Assembly: GCA_002395775.1 (NCBI GenBank)
Contig: DGUV01000014.1
Location: 1 to 42,138 of the forward strand
Length of the DNA: 42,138 bases
Direction: 5' to 3'
Origin: Prevotellaceae bacterium UBA4301
GTDB lineage: Bacteria > Bacteroidota > Bacteroidia > Bacteroidales > Bacteroidaceae
The position numbers and the translations under genes were made by a program. The notes under the pieces are model-generated. The model was not told the origin of the DNA. It saw only the letters and a program-made list of their open reading frames with translations, and did not search any database. Positions 32,088 through 41,390 of the stretch are shown piece by piece. Position 1 is the stretch's first letter. Each line of letters begins with the position of its first letter.

Positions 32088-33914
32088 TTACGCATTTTCC
32101 TTGTTTCCTGCAAGCGCTTCGTGCAGAATTTTAGCTTTCTTAACTCCAATAACAGACGTTAACGCCTCGAGTGATGCTTCGCGGATGCGCTTCACGCTGC
32201 GGAAGTGCTTAATCAAAAGGTCTCGTGTGCGTGGGCCAATGCCCTTGATATCATCCAGTTCTGAGGCCACCTGATGTTTGCTGCGCTTTTGGCGATGGAA
32301 GGTGATGGCAAAGCGGTGCACCTCGTCCTGAATGCGTGTGAGCAGGTGGAAGAGGGGCGAGTCTGTCTTCATTCCCACCACCTGCGGGGGAAATCCATAG
32401 AGCAGTTCGTGGGTGCGGTGACGGTCGTCTTTGGCCAGTCCTGCAATGGGGATTTGCAGTTGCAGTTCGTCCTCAACCACCTTTCTAACCACCTCCATTT
32501 GTCCGCGTCCGCCATCGGTGATGATGAGGTCGGGTAGGGGAGTGCCCTCCTCTGTCATGCGACTGTATCGGCGCCTTACCACCTCCTGCATGGAGGCATA
32601 GTCATCGGGCCCTTCCACAGTCTTTATGATGTATTTTCTGTAGTCCTTCTTTGAGGGCTTTCCCATCTTGAAGACCACGCAGCCGGCCACAGCGTCGGTG
32701 CCCTGGCTGTTACTGTTGTCGAAACATTCGATTTGCACGGGCATCTTTTCCATCCCCAGCAGCGACTGCAGTTCCTTCATCAGTCTTACGCCTTTTTGTT
32801 CCGGGTTTAGCTTGTCGGCCTGCTCCAGGCGGTCTTTCTTGTACTGCAGCACGTTCAGTCGTGACAACTCGAGCAGTTTCCTCTTGTCGCCTCGTTGTGG
32901 GATGGTAAATTCTACATTTTCGAGCGATAGTTCCACGGGGAACGGTACGATAATCTCCTTGCTCTTACTGGGATAGCGCTCTCGCATTTCACCAATGCCT
33001 AAGACGAGCAGTTCCTCGGGCGATTCGTCGAGTCGTTTCTTTATTTCGAACGTGAAAGCCTGGGTAATGCACCCGTTGGTGACATGGAGGTAGTTGACAT
33101 ATGCCTCCTTCTCTGCCACTTCTATATTATATACATCGACGTTGCTCACTACGCTGCTCACCACCTCGCTCTTGCTGCGATAGTTTTCCAGCATCAGGTA
33201 TTTGCGCTTAATCTGTTCGGCCTCCTCAAATCGCATTTCCTGCGAGAGTTGCATCATCTGTTCCCTCATGCGTTGTTCTATGTCGCGCGTGTTCCCTTTC
33301 AGGATTTCCTTGGCTTCGTCTATCCAGCGCATGTATTCCTCGTGCGTGGTCTTTCCGATGCACATGCCGGCACAGTTGTGGATGTGGTAGTCGAGACACT
33401 CGCGATACTTTCCCTCATCCACGCCCTGCTGCGTTATAGGCATGTTGCAGCGTCGCAGGGGATAGAGGTTGCGTATGAGTTCAAGCAGCATGTACATTGT
33501 CTGTACGTGGCTGTACGGACCGAAATACGTGCCTTGCTTGCGATTGATTTTGCGCGTTGGGAAGATGCGTGGAAAGTACTCGTTGGTGACGATAATCGAG
33601 GGATAGGTCTTGCCGTCCTTGAGCAGGATGTTGTATTTGGGATTCCACTGTTTGATGAGATTGTTCTCCAGCAGCAGTGCGTCCTCCTCAGTGTTGACGA
33701 CAATGTATTTGATGTCGCGGATGTTTTCGACCAGTCGTGCCGTCTTCAGGTTCTGGTGCTCCTTCTGGAAGTAACTCGACACGCGACGCTTCAGTCGTTT
33801 GGCTTTTCCCACATAGATGATGGTGCCAGTTTCGTCGAGATACTGGTAGCAGCCAGGCGAGTCGGGCAGGTTGCTGACTATGCCTCGCAGGTATTCTTTT
33901 ACTTCGGGTTTCAA
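32088..33914 (-). CDS. uvrC: Excinuclease ABC subunit C
   Basis: A 608-residue nucleotide-excision-repair nuclease that makes both cuts around a lesion. The N-terminal GIY-YIG domain starts PGCYQYLDETGTIIYVGKAK. The UVR motif is EMRFEEAEQIKRKYLML. The C-terminal RNase-H-like nuclease has CFDNSNSQGTDAVAGCVVF and LIITDGGRGQM. Helix-hairpin-helix motifs close the protein (LDDIKGIGPRTRDLLIKHF). Its start overlaps the apt stop by 4 bases. Confidence 0.97.
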   Translation of the reverse strand: MKPEVKEYLRGIVSNLPDSPGCYQYLDETGTIIYVGKAKRLKRRVSSYFQKEHQNLKTARLVENIRDIKYIVVNTEEDALLLENNLIKQWNPKYNILLKDGKTYPSIIVTNEYFPRIFPTRKINRKQGTYFGPYSHVQTMYMLLELIRNLYPLRRCNMPITQQGVDEGKYRECLDYHIHNCAGMCIGKTTHEEYMRWIDEAKEILKGNTRDIEQRMREQMMQLSQEMRFEEAEQIKRKYLMLENYRSKSEVVSSVVSNVDVYNIEVAEKEAYVNYLHVTNGCITQAFTFEIKKRLDESPEELLVLGIGEMRERYPSKSKEIIVPFPVELSLENVEFTIPQRGDKRKLLELSRLNVLQYKKDRLEQADKLNPEQKGVRLMKELQSLLGMEKMPVQIECFDNSNSQGTDAVAGCVVFKMGKPSKKDYRKYIIKTVEGPDDYASMQEVVRRRYSRMTEEGTPLPDLIITDGGRGQMEVVRKVVEDELQLQIPIAGLAKDDRHRTHELLYGFPPQVVGMKTDSPLFHLLTRIQDEVHRFAITFHRQKRSKHQVASELDDIKGIGPRTRDLLIKHFRSVKRIREASLEALTSVIGVKKAKILHEALAGNKENA

Positions 33915-34441
33915 ATCTTGATGAGTGTGGTTATCTCGGTATCGTCATCGAATACAGCGCGACCATTCAGCCCCTCGATGGTGAGTTCGATGATAAAGTT
34001 GATGTATATCTTCTTTGGGCAGAATTCTTTCACCAATCCGTAGGCAGCCTTCATACTTCCGCCTGTGGCCAGGAGATCGTCGTGGAGTAGCACCACGTCG
34101 TCTTCGGTGATGGCGTCGGTGTGTATTTCGATGGTGTCTTTACCGTATTCCTTCATATAGGTTGCCTTGCGCGTTTCAGCGGGCAACTTGCCAGGTTTAC
34201 GACACATGACAAAGCCTGCACCCAGGCGCAGGGCCAGTGCGGCGCCTACGACGAACCCTCGGCTCTCGATGCCCACCACCTTGGTGATGCCTTTGTCTTT
34301 ATAGAGTTCGTATAGTTCATCCACCATGATGCGCAGGCATTCGGGATTCTTAAACAGGGTGCTTACGTCTTTGAACTGGATTCCCTTGATGGGGAAGTCG
34401 GGCACGTTGCGGAGGTTCTTCAGGAGAGTTTCGTTGTTCAT
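33911..34441 (-). CDS. apt: Adenine phosphoribosyltransferase
   Basis: A 176-residue enzyme joining adenine to PRPP to give AMP. The family start (LRNVPDFPIKGIQFKDVSTL), the VGIESRGFVVGAALA segment and the PRPP loop VVLLHDDLLATGGSMKAA are all present. It is the first gene after mnmG, separated by 62 bases that include the parS site. Confidence 0.96.
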   Translation of the reverse strand: MNNETLLKNLRNVPDFPIKGIQFKDVSTLFKNPECLRIMVDELYELYKDKGITKVVGIESRGFVVGAALALRLGAGFVMCRKPGKLPAETRKATYMKEYGKDTIEIHTDAITEDDVVLLHDDLLATGGSMKAAYGLVKEFCPKKIYINFIIELTIEGLNGRAVFDDDTEITTLIKI

Positions 34442-34487
34442 AGTTTTCTTGTTTTGCCAGTCGGACTGGTCATACTATATGGTTTGT

Positions 34488-34503
34488 TGTTTCACGTGAA
34501 ACA
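34488..34503. promoter_or_regulatory. parS-like ParB-binding site
   Basis: The 16-base perfect palindrome TGTTTCACGTGAAACA is identical to the widely conserved bacterial parS consensus. It directly abuts the mnmG stop codon. ParB binding here would load the chromosome-segregation complex, and such sites cluster near the replication origin. Confidence 0.85.
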
Positions 34504-36420
34504 TCATCGTCCCATGAGAACCATGAGGACGTTGATGTCGCTGGGCGACACGCCGGGGATGCGGCTGGCCTGGGCCAGTGTGACGGGGTCGATGTGGCTC
34601 AGCTTTTGACGAGCCTCGGTGGAGAGGCTTTGAATCTCGTCGTAGTGGAAGCGGCCCTGGATGACCAGGTCTTCCAGTCGTTGCATCTTCTCGGCCAGCT
34701 GTCGCTCACGTTCGATGTAGCCGCTGTACTTGATGAGCACCTCGGCGGCCTCGGCAATCTCCTCACGGCGGTTGGGCGTGGCCTTGATAGCCTGCGCCAG
34801 ACGCGGGAGGGCAGGGGAGAGATTGTCGAACGACAAGCCAGGGCGGCTGATGAGGTCAATAAGCTTGCATCCTTTTGACAGCTCCGTCGAGCCAAGTGCT
34901 TGAAGATGAGGGTTTATGAGGGATGCCTTTACCGAAAAATCTTTACAGAAGGCCAGCAATCGGTTGATTTCCTCCTCCTTTTGCTTCCAGTGGTGGTAGC
35001 GTTCGGCTGTGGCCAGGCCCAGTTCGTAGGCCCGGGGGGTGAGTCGGCGGTCGGCATCGTCCTGTCGCAGCAGGATGCGGAACTCGGCCCGGCTGGTGAA
35101 CATGCGGTAGGGTTCGTCCACGCCCTTGGTCACAAGGTCGTCGATGAGCACCCCGATGTAGCTCTCGTCGCGATGCATCACAAACTCTCCCTTGCCGCTG
35201 CACTTGAGTGCAGCATTCACGCCAGCCACCAGTCCCTGTCCGGCCGCCTCTTCGTAGCCCGTGGTGCCATTGACCTGTCCGGCCAGGAAAAGGCCGTCCA
35301 CCTTCTTGCTTTCCAGCGTATGGTGGAGCAGGGTGGGGTCGAAGTAGTCGTACTCGATGGCATAGCCGGGGCGGTATATCTTGACGTCGCGGAAGGCGGG
35401 GATGAGCCGCAGTGCCTCGAGCTGCACGTCGATGGGCAGCGAAGAGGAGAATCCGTTGAGATACATCTCCTGGGTGCCCGTGCCTTCCGGCTCGAGGAAG
35501 AGCTGGTGCTGTTCCTTGTCGGCGAAGGTGACGAGTTTGGTCTCGATGCTGGGGCAGTAGCGCGGGCCTATGGACTGAATCTGTCCGTTGTAGAGCGGCG
35601 AGTCGGGCAGTCCCTGCCGCAGTCGTTCGTGGACGGCTGGGTTGGTGTAGGTAATCCAGCAGGGGAGGGACTTCTTGGATGAGTGGTCGGACTGTTCTGA
35701 ATACTCGGAATTCTCTGATTTATCAGAGTTGTCCGGCAGATAAGAGAATCGGTGGAAGTCGTGGTCGCCAGGCTGCAGGGTCATATCCTCGTAGTGGACC
35801 GACCGGCCGTCGATGCGCACGGGGGTGCCCGTCTTCATGCGGCCAACGGTGATGCCGTGTCGGGCTATGCTCTCCGAGAGCTGGAGCGAAGGCGGTTCGG
35901 CACAGCGTCCGCCAGCCAGTTGGGTGCGTCCGATGTGCATGAGTCCGTTGAGGAACGTCCCGGCCGTGATGATGACACAGCGGGCCAGGAACGTCACACC
36001 CAGATAGGTCTCCACGCCCCTTACCTGTCCGTTCTCCACCAACAACTCCTTCACTTGGTCCTGCCATATCCAGAGGTTCTCCTGATTCTCCACCACATGG
36101 CGCCAGGCCCAGATGAAGCGTCCGCGGTCACATTGCGCGCGCGGACTCCACATGGCGGGCCCTTTTGAGCGGTTGAGCATGCGGAACTGTATGGTGGTCT
36201 GGTCGGTCACCTGTGCCATGTGGCCCCCCAGGGCATCAATCTCGCGAACGATTTGTCCCTTGGCAATGCCCCCTACGGCTGGGTTGCACGACATCTGTGC
36301 CACCTTGTTCATATCCATGGTGATGAGCAGCGTGCGTGCCCCCATCTGGGCGGCGGCACAAGCTGCCTCGCATCCAGCGTGACCAGCCCCCACCACCACA
36401 ATGTCGAACTTCTCCTGCAT
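34504..36420 (-). CDS. mnmG: tRNA uridine-5-carboxymethylaminomethyl modification enzyme MnmG (GidA)
   Basis: A 638-residue FAD protein which, with MnmE, modifies the wobble uridine of several tRNAs. The FAD site is VVVGAGHAGCEAACAAAQMG, and the family signatures GPRYCPSIETKL and GTTGYEEAAGQGLVAG are present. The C-terminal helical domain ends RIPGVSPSDINVLMVLMG. Residues 229-251 are a low-complexity Ser/Asp/Glu insertion (SDKSENSEYSEQSDHSS) before PCWITYTN. The mnmG-apt-uvrC order and the adjacent parS suit an origin-proximal position. Confidence 0.96.
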   Translation of the reverse strand: MQEKFDIVVVGAGHAGCEAACAAAQMGARTLLITMDMNKVAQMSCNPAVGGIAKGQIVREIDALGGHMAQVTDQTTIQFRMLNRSKGPAMWSPRAQCDRGRFIWAWRHVVENQENLWIWQDQVKELLVENGQVRGVETYLGVTFLARCVIITAGTFLNGLMHIGRTQLAGGRCAEPPSLQLSESIARHGITVGRMKTGTPVRIDGRSVHYEDMTLQPGDHDFHRFSYLPDNSDKSENSEYSEQSDHSSKKSLPCWITYTNPAVHERLRQGLPDSPLYNGQIQSIGPRYCPSIETKLVTFADKEQHQLFLEPEGTGTQEMYLNGFSSSLPIDVQLEALRLIPAFRDVKIYRPGYAIEYDYFDPTLLHHTLESKKVDGLFLAGQVNGTTGYEEAAGQGLVAGVNAALKCSGKGEFVMHRDESYIGVLIDDLVTKGVDEPYRMFTSRAEFRILLRQDDADRRLTPRAYELGLATAERYHHWKQKEEEINRLLAFCKDFSVKASLINPHLQALGSTELSKGCKLIDLISRPGLSFDNLSPALPRLAQAIKATPNRREEIAEAAEVLIKYSGYIERERQLAEKMQRLEDLVIQGRFHYDEIQSLSTEARQKLSHIDPVTLAQASRIPGVSPSDINVLMVLMGR

Positions 36421-36442
36421 ACCTTATTATTTATTGTAGGTG

Positions 36443-36450
36443 CAAAGATA
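36443..36450 (-). promoter_or_regulatory. Possible -7 box of the mnmG operon
   Basis: TATCTTTG on the minus strand, 22 bases before the mnmG start, a perfect -7 match. No TTTG is seen at the usual 19-21 bases further upstream. The remaining intergenic bases, 36451-36653, hold nothing else I recognise. Confidence 0.35.
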
Positions 36451-36653
36451 GTGATTTTGCCCGAGATATGTTTTATCTCTCCCGATTTAATTTATGACCT
36501 ATTTCAGAACTCCCCTATAGTTTATGCTTGTTCACTCATTAGTCAACCTGCTTTTACCTATGAGCGAACGGCATTAATGTATATAGGTCTCTGGCGGAGC
36601 TCCAGGAGGGTAGGGGAGACGGGCGTCGGGATAGAGAGAAAAGTCCGATAAAA

Positions 36654-36685
36654 TTTGTTTGTATGAGTGGAAAGGTGTATCTTTG
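36654..36685 (+). promoter_or_regulatory. Sulfatase promoter
   Basis: TTTG (36654-36657), 20 bases, TATCTTTG (36678-36685), a perfect Bacteroidetes promoter. Transcription start near 36692, about 33 bases before the ATG at 36725. Confidence 0.75.
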
Positions 36686-36724
36686 CGCAAAAGAAGAGCG
36701 CTTTTCATTAACCTTAAATTCTTG

Positions 36725-39700
36725 ATGCCTATGTTTACGAAACTACTGCGCAGCACGCTGCCGTTGTTTACGGCAGCATCGGCCATGGCTCAGGCCACTG
36801 AGCGGCCCAACATCATCTTCTTCTTGGTCGATGACATGGGGTGGCAAGACACGTCGCTCCCCTTCTGGAGCGAAGAGACCCCCCAGAATGCCCGTTACCG
36901 CACGCCCAACATGGAGCGTCTGGCCGACCAGGGTGTCATGTTCACCAGCGCCTATGCTTGTCCTGTCAGTTCACCTTCGCGGTGCTCCCTGCTCTCAGGC
37001 ATGAACGCTGCCCGCCACGGAGTGACCAACTGGATAGAGTCGTACAACCAGAACACCAATGCCTCGGGCAGCATCGTGAATCTGCCCGAATGGAACTGGA
37101 ACGGCGTCCAGCCCGCCGCGACGGCCACTCAGACCGACCGCGTCCACTCGACCCTCATCACCCCGCTGCCCCAGCTCCTGCACGATGCCGGCTACATGAC
37201 CATCCATTGTGGCAAGGGCAACTTCGGGGCAGCCAGCACGTCGGGAGCCAACCCCACGAACTTCGGCTTCGACGTCAACATTGCCGGAGGCTATGCCGGC
37301 GGGCCAGGCACCTATCTGGCCCAGGACAACTACGGCAGTGCCATACAGAAGATAGGAGGACTGGAGGAATATGCCGCCCAAGGCATCTTCCTGACCGAGG
37401 CCCTTACCCAGGAGGCCATCAAGAACTTGGACAAGGCCGTTGAGGGCGACCGTCCCTTCTACCTCTACATGTCGCACTATGCCATCCACACCCCCTACGA
37501 TGCCGACACGCGCTTCACCGCCCACTACGACGGGCAGTACGACGAGCAGTTCGGAGCCGCCCTTTCGGCCAGCGAGGTCAACCGCGCAGCCCTCATCGAG
37601 GGCATGGACAAGAGTCTGGGCGACCTGATGGACTGGCTTGATGCCCGTCCCGAGGTGGCCGACAACACCATCATCCTCTTCATGTCTGATAACGGCGGAC
37701 AGGGCGTATCGCCCCGTCAGGGACGTTTGAACCACGACCCCAACTATCCCAGTCGCGGAGGCAAGGGCAGCGGATACGACGGCGGTGTGCACGAGCCCAT
37801 GATAGTCTCGTGGCCTGGCGTGGTGGACGAAGGTTCGAAGAACGACAACCGCGTGATGATTGAAGACTTCTTCCCCACCATCCTTGAGATGGCTGGCGTC
37901 GGCGACTACCAGACTGTGCAGACGGTGGACGGAAAGAGCTTTGTAGATATCCTGCGCGACCCCAGCCTCACCCGCGACCGTGCCGTCATCTGGCACTATC
38001 CCAACCGCTGGGGCGAATCGCAAGACAGGGCCGAAGGCTACGGAGCCTGGAGCGCCATCATGAAGGGCGACTACCATCTGCTCTACTTCTGGGAGAACCA
38101 GGAGCGACGTCTCTACAACATCCGTGAGGACATCTCCGAAGAGCACAACCTGGCCAAGGAGCAGCCCGAACTGGCCCTACAGCTGGCACAGGAACTCACC
38201 GACTCGCTCATCGCCTACGGAGCCAAGCGCCCCACCATAGCCACCACGGGCGAATACGTCCCCTGGCCCGTCGATGGTGTGCAGACGGCTGGGCCTGGCG
38301 ACCCCGTCAATGTGGACGAGATAGGCATCCAGCTCAGCACCGCCGAGGGCGAAAAGCATCTCTATTACGTGATTGATGCCCGTCCCGACATCGACTACTG
38401 GACCCTGGGCACCCAGAACGGCTATCCCGCCATCCAGACCCACGTGGGCCAGCTCGAGGGCGACGAGGTCCGGAAACAGCAGTTCTATTTCATGCAGGGC
38501 GAAGACCCCCAGACGCTACTCATCTTCACGGCCGACGGACAGCCCGTCACCTACACCGAAGGCACCACGCGCAGCGGCTACTCCGCCACCGACCAGGTGA
38601 GCGCCCGCTATCTGCAATACGGAGCCGAAGGTGAGGCCACGCCTCTGCAAGTCATCATGACCTCCTATGCCGACCACTTCGGCCTCTTCGTCGATGGCGA
38701 ATACCTGAGCAACCGTGGCTCGTCGCACGGAGCCGAGAACGACATGAGTTGGGTGGTCATGCCCTATGCGGGCGGTGACTACACCGACCCAGGCTGCCGT
38801 TTTAGGTTCCTGAGCATCGATGCCGAGCCCGTGGACCCCAATGTGGGCCTGCCCAAGCTGACCACCGACCTTGAGAAACCCACATACTACCGCATCCGCA
38901 ATACCCGTTTCTTTGCCAAGAACAAGCCCAGCTATGCCTACTTCCGGGCTGCCGACAAGAAGTTGGGCCTGACCGACAATCTGGACGAGGCTACCCAGTT
39001 CTACTTCACCGGTTCGGTGGCCGACGGCGTGGTCACGGCCAAGATTCACAACAATGCCAACTCGATGCTCATGGCAGGCGAGGCACTGTGGAACGATGAG
39101 GGCTGCGACTGGTACATCAAGACTCACGTGAGCGACCAGGGCGGCACCGACGCCACCACGGGCAGGGCCTACGAGGGCGTGCTCATCTGCGACAATCCCG
39201 AGTTTCAGGTCAATTGGTATGTGGGCTCCAGCGACACCAGCATCAAACTCTACGACTTCCAGTGGGACGGCAATATCTTCACCCTGGAGGAGGTCGTCAT
39301 CGGCGATGCCGACGAGGAATTGGCCAAGAGTATCACCAACGCACGCAACAGCCTGCGCAACAACTTCGCCACGGCTCGTCCTTATGCCGATTACATCCTG
39401 CCCGGCGTGCTTAACTGCTACAGCCAGAGCGAGGGCGACGAGGACTATACGACGCTGATGGCCGAGGTGGACTCCTATCTCCAGACCACACCAGCCAACA
39501 GTCAGGCCGTGCTCGACAAACTCAACGACCTCAACCAGCGGATGAAGAAAGTCCTTGAGGGGCTCACCATCAACCAGCCCCGCGCCGGCACCTTCCTCAG
39601 GCTGCGCAGCGCCAAGACACTGGGCTACGTCCGCTCGTTCGACGAGAATTCCTCGGGCACCGACCCCGAGTGCATGTCGCTGAGCGAGGAGCCCGATGAC

Positions 39701-40474
39701 TACGGCATCTTCTACTTCGATGGGGAGTATCTGGTAAACTACCTCAACGGATTCTACATGGACACCAACTGGCTCCGCCTACCCGGACAGGTCAAGAGCA
39801 GGATGGCCTTCCGCTCGTCGTACGACGGCACCATGGGAGCCTACTACATCGTGGCCCTCGACGGGTCGAAGGGCGAGCGCAGCCTGATGGTGAACAACAG
39901 CAGCCACGACATTCTGTACCGGGCAAATGCCAACAATCAGTACTGCAACTTCTGGCTCGAATACGTCGATAAAGTGCCCGTCACCATTGGCGAAAACCTT
40001 TGGGGCAGCACCTATCTGCCGCAGACCGCCACGGTGCCTGAAGGTCTGACGCCCTACACCGTGCGCATCGAGAACGGTAAACTGCTGCTGACACCTCTCG
40101 GCAAACTCATTCCCGCTGCCGTGCCCGTCCTGCTACAGGGCGAATCGGGCACCTATACGCTCACGCTTGGATATGAGAAGCCTTATGCCGACAGTCAGCT
40201 TCTGGGCACCTACACCACCGAGTACACCACTGGAGAGGAACTCGTATGGAACGGAGAGACCATGGTGAAGTGCGACGCCGAGGCCATCTGGGGCTTCACG
40301 GCCTACATGACCGCCGACTCCGGAGCCGAGGGTCTGCCCTCCGAGATTGTCACCGCCATCGACTCTCTGAAGGCCACCGCTCCCCGGGGCACCTACAAGC
40401 AGATTCGCAACCGGCGCATCGTCATCGTCCGCAATGGGCAGATGTACACCCCAACGGGCATCCGCCTGCGTTGA
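36725..40474 (+). CDS. Secreted Ser-type sulfatase with very long C-terminal extension
   Basis: 1249 residues from 36725 (MPMFTKLLRSTLPLFTAASA, cleaved after MAQ); an ATG at 36731 is also possible. It belongs to the formylglycine-dependent sulfatases. The metal ligands are in IIFFLVDDMGW, and the activation motif is Ser82 in SSPSRCSLLSG, so the Ser must be converted to formylglycine by an anaerobic sulfatase-maturing enzyme. TIHCGKGNFG and FMSDNGGQG are further family sites. The sulfatase domain ends near residue 520; the next 700 or so residues are beta-rich modules with FIVAR-like helices around 870-960. The C-terminus (IRNRRIVIVRNGQMY onward) is a conserved-looking Bacteroidales tail. Substrate unknown; sulfated host or algal glycans are possible. 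Confidence 0.9.
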   Translation: MPMFTKLLRSTLPLFTAASAMAQATERPNIIFFLVDDMGWQDTSLPFWSEETPQNARYRTPNMERLADQGVMFTSAYACPVSSPSRCSLLSGMNAARHGVTNWIESYNQNTNASGSIVNLPEWNWNGVQPAATATQTDRVHSTLITPLPQLLHDAGYMTIHCGKGNFGAASTSGANPTNFGFDVNIAGGYAGGPGTYLAQDNYGSAIQKIGGLEEYAAQGIFLTEALTQEAIKNLDKAVEGDRPFYLYMSHYAIHTPYDADTRFTAHYDGQYDEQFGAALSASEVNRAALIEGMDKSLGDLMDWLDARPEVADNTIILFMSDNGGQGVSPRQGRLNHDPNYPSRGGKGSGYDGGVHEPMIVSWPGVVDEGSKNDNRVMIEDFFPTILEMAGVGDYQTVQTVDGKSFVDILRDPSLTRDRAVIWHYPNRWGESQDRAEGYGAWSAIMKGDYHLLYFWENQERRLYNIREDISEEHNLAKEQPELALQLAQELTDSLIAYGAKRPTIATTGEYVPWPVDGVQTAGPGDPVNVDEIGIQLSTAEGEKHLYYVIDARPDIDYWTLGTQNGYPAIQTHVGQLEGDEVRKQQFYFMQGEDPQTLLIFTADGQPVTYTEGTTRSGYSATDQVSARYLQYGAEGEATPLQVIMTSYADHFGLFVDGEYLSNRGSSHGAENDMSWVVMPYAGGDYTDPGCRFRFLSIDAEPVDPNVGLPKLTTDLEKPTYYRIRNTRFFAKNKPSYAYFRAADKKLGLTDNLDEATQFYFTGSVADGVVTAKIHNNANSMLMAGEALWNDEGCDWYIKTHVSDQGGTDATTGRAYEGVLICDNPEFQVNWYVGSSDTSIKLYDFQWDGNIFTLEEVVIGDADEELAKSITNARNSLRNNFATARPYADYILPGVLNCYSQSEGDEDYTTLMAEVDSYLQTTPANSQAVLDKLNDLNQRMKKVLEGLTINQPRAGTFLRLRSAKTLGYVRSFDENSSGTDPECMSLSEEPDDYGIFYFDGEYLVNYLNGFYMDTNWLRLPGQVKSRMAFRSSYDGTMGAYYIVALDGSKGERSLMVNNSSHDILYRANANNQYCNFWLEYVDKVPVTIGENLWGSTYLPQTATVPEGLTPYTVRIENGKLLLTPLGKLIPAAVPVLLQGESGTYTLTLGYEKPYADSQLLGTYTTEYTTGEELVWNGETMVKCDAEAIWGFTAYMTADSGAEGLPSEIVTAIDSLKATAPRGTYKQIRNRRIVIVRNGQMYTPTGIRLR

Positions 40475-40494
40475 TTTTGCTACGCCGAACTGAC

Positions 40495-40533
40495 AAAAGG
40501 GCCCATGGAAGCCACTCCGTGGGCCCTTTTTTT
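40495..40533 (+). terminator. Sulfatase terminator
   Basis: An AAAAGGGCCCA / TGGGCCCTTTT stem with a 14-base loop, ending in seven T. It lies 20 bases after the stop. Confidence 0.9.
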
Positions 40534-40552
40534 GCTTTTCGTAGGTCTAAAG

Positions 40553-40584
40553 TTTGTTAGAATGGTAAAAAAATCTTAAATTTG
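40553..40584 (+). promoter_or_regulatory. frd/sdh operon promoter
   Basis: TTTG (40553-40556), 20 bases, TAAATTTG (40577-40584), a perfect match. The predicted transcript leader before the start at 40652 is about 60 bases. Confidence 0.75.
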
Positions 40585-40651
40585 CACGCACTAATACCCA
40601 AAAGTGAGTAATAACAAATTATTATATAACTAAAATCAATCCTAAAAACTT

Positions 40652-41353
40652 ATGTGGTTAACAAATTCATCTATCGGTAGGAAGGTGATTATGTCCGTGA
40701 CCGGACTGGCGCTGATCCTATTCCTGACGTTCCACGGCTGCATGAACGTGGTAGCCCTGTTCTCGAAGGACGCTTACAACATGATTTGCGAACTTCTGGG
40801 TGCCAACTGGTATGCCGTCGTGGCTACAATCGGACTGGCCGCTCTGGCCCTGCTGCACATAGCTTTCGCCTTTGTGCTCAACTTCCAGAACCGCCGGGCT
40901 CGTGGCAATAGTTCCTATGCCGTGACCGACAAGCCAGAAAAGGTGGAGTGGGCCAGCCAGAACATGCTCGTCCTGGGCATCATCATCCTGCTGGGCCTCC
41001 TGTTGCACCTCTACAACTTCTGGTACAACATGATGTTCGCCGAGCTCATGGGCTGGGAAAATATGGCACACTCGCCCTCCGACGGCTTTGCCTGGATTGT
41101 GGAGACCTTCTCCAATCCCGTCTTCGTGGTGCTCTACGTCATCTGGATTCTGGCCATTTGGTGTCATCTGACCCACGGATTCTGGTCGGCCATGCAGACG
41201 CTGGGCTGGAGTGGTAAGATTTGGCTCAACCGTTGGAAGTGCATCGGCTTCATCTATGTCACCCTGCTGATGCTCATGTTCCTGGTCGTAGTCCTGGCCT
41301 TCGCTTTTGGCTGCGCTCCCTCGCTGCGCTGTCCTGATGCATGCTTCGCTTAA
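40652..41353 (+). CDS. frdC: Fumarate reductase / succinate dehydrogenase cytochrome b subunit
   Basis: A 233-residue membrane subunit with five hydrophobic helices, of the diheme b558-like type used in Bacteroidetes. MWLTNSSIGRKVIMSVTGLA is the family start. Candidate heme His residues are in LTFHGCMN, ALLHIAFAF, LLHLYNFW and WCHLTHGFWSA. It anchors the flavoprotein and iron-sulfur subunits and exchanges electrons with menaquinone. In an anaerobe the physiological direction is probably fumarate reduction, an inference from lifestyle. Confidence 0.95.
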   Translation: MWLTNSSIGRKVIMSVTGLALILFLTFHGCMNVVALFSKDAYNMICELLGANWYAVVATIGLAALALLHIAFAFVLNFQNRRARGNSSYAVTDKPEKVEWASQNMLVLGIIILLGLLLHLYNFWYNMMFAELMGWENMAHSPSDGFAWIVETFSNPVFVVLYVIWILAIWCHLTHGFWSAMQTLGWSGKIWLNRWKCIGFIYVTLLMLMFLVVVLAFAFGCAPSLRCPDACFA

Positions 41354-41390
41354 ATGGTTAATGGTAAATGATTAAATCGTAAATATTGTT

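Noticed and set aside
36995..38146. 383-codon minus-strand frame inside the sulfatase
   Set aside because: Antisense to conserved sulfatase motifs; composition effect only.
39123..39135. Second parS-like site (TCACGTGA core) inside the sulfatase gene
   Set aside because: Only the eight-base core matches; the flanking bases of the 16-base consensus do not.
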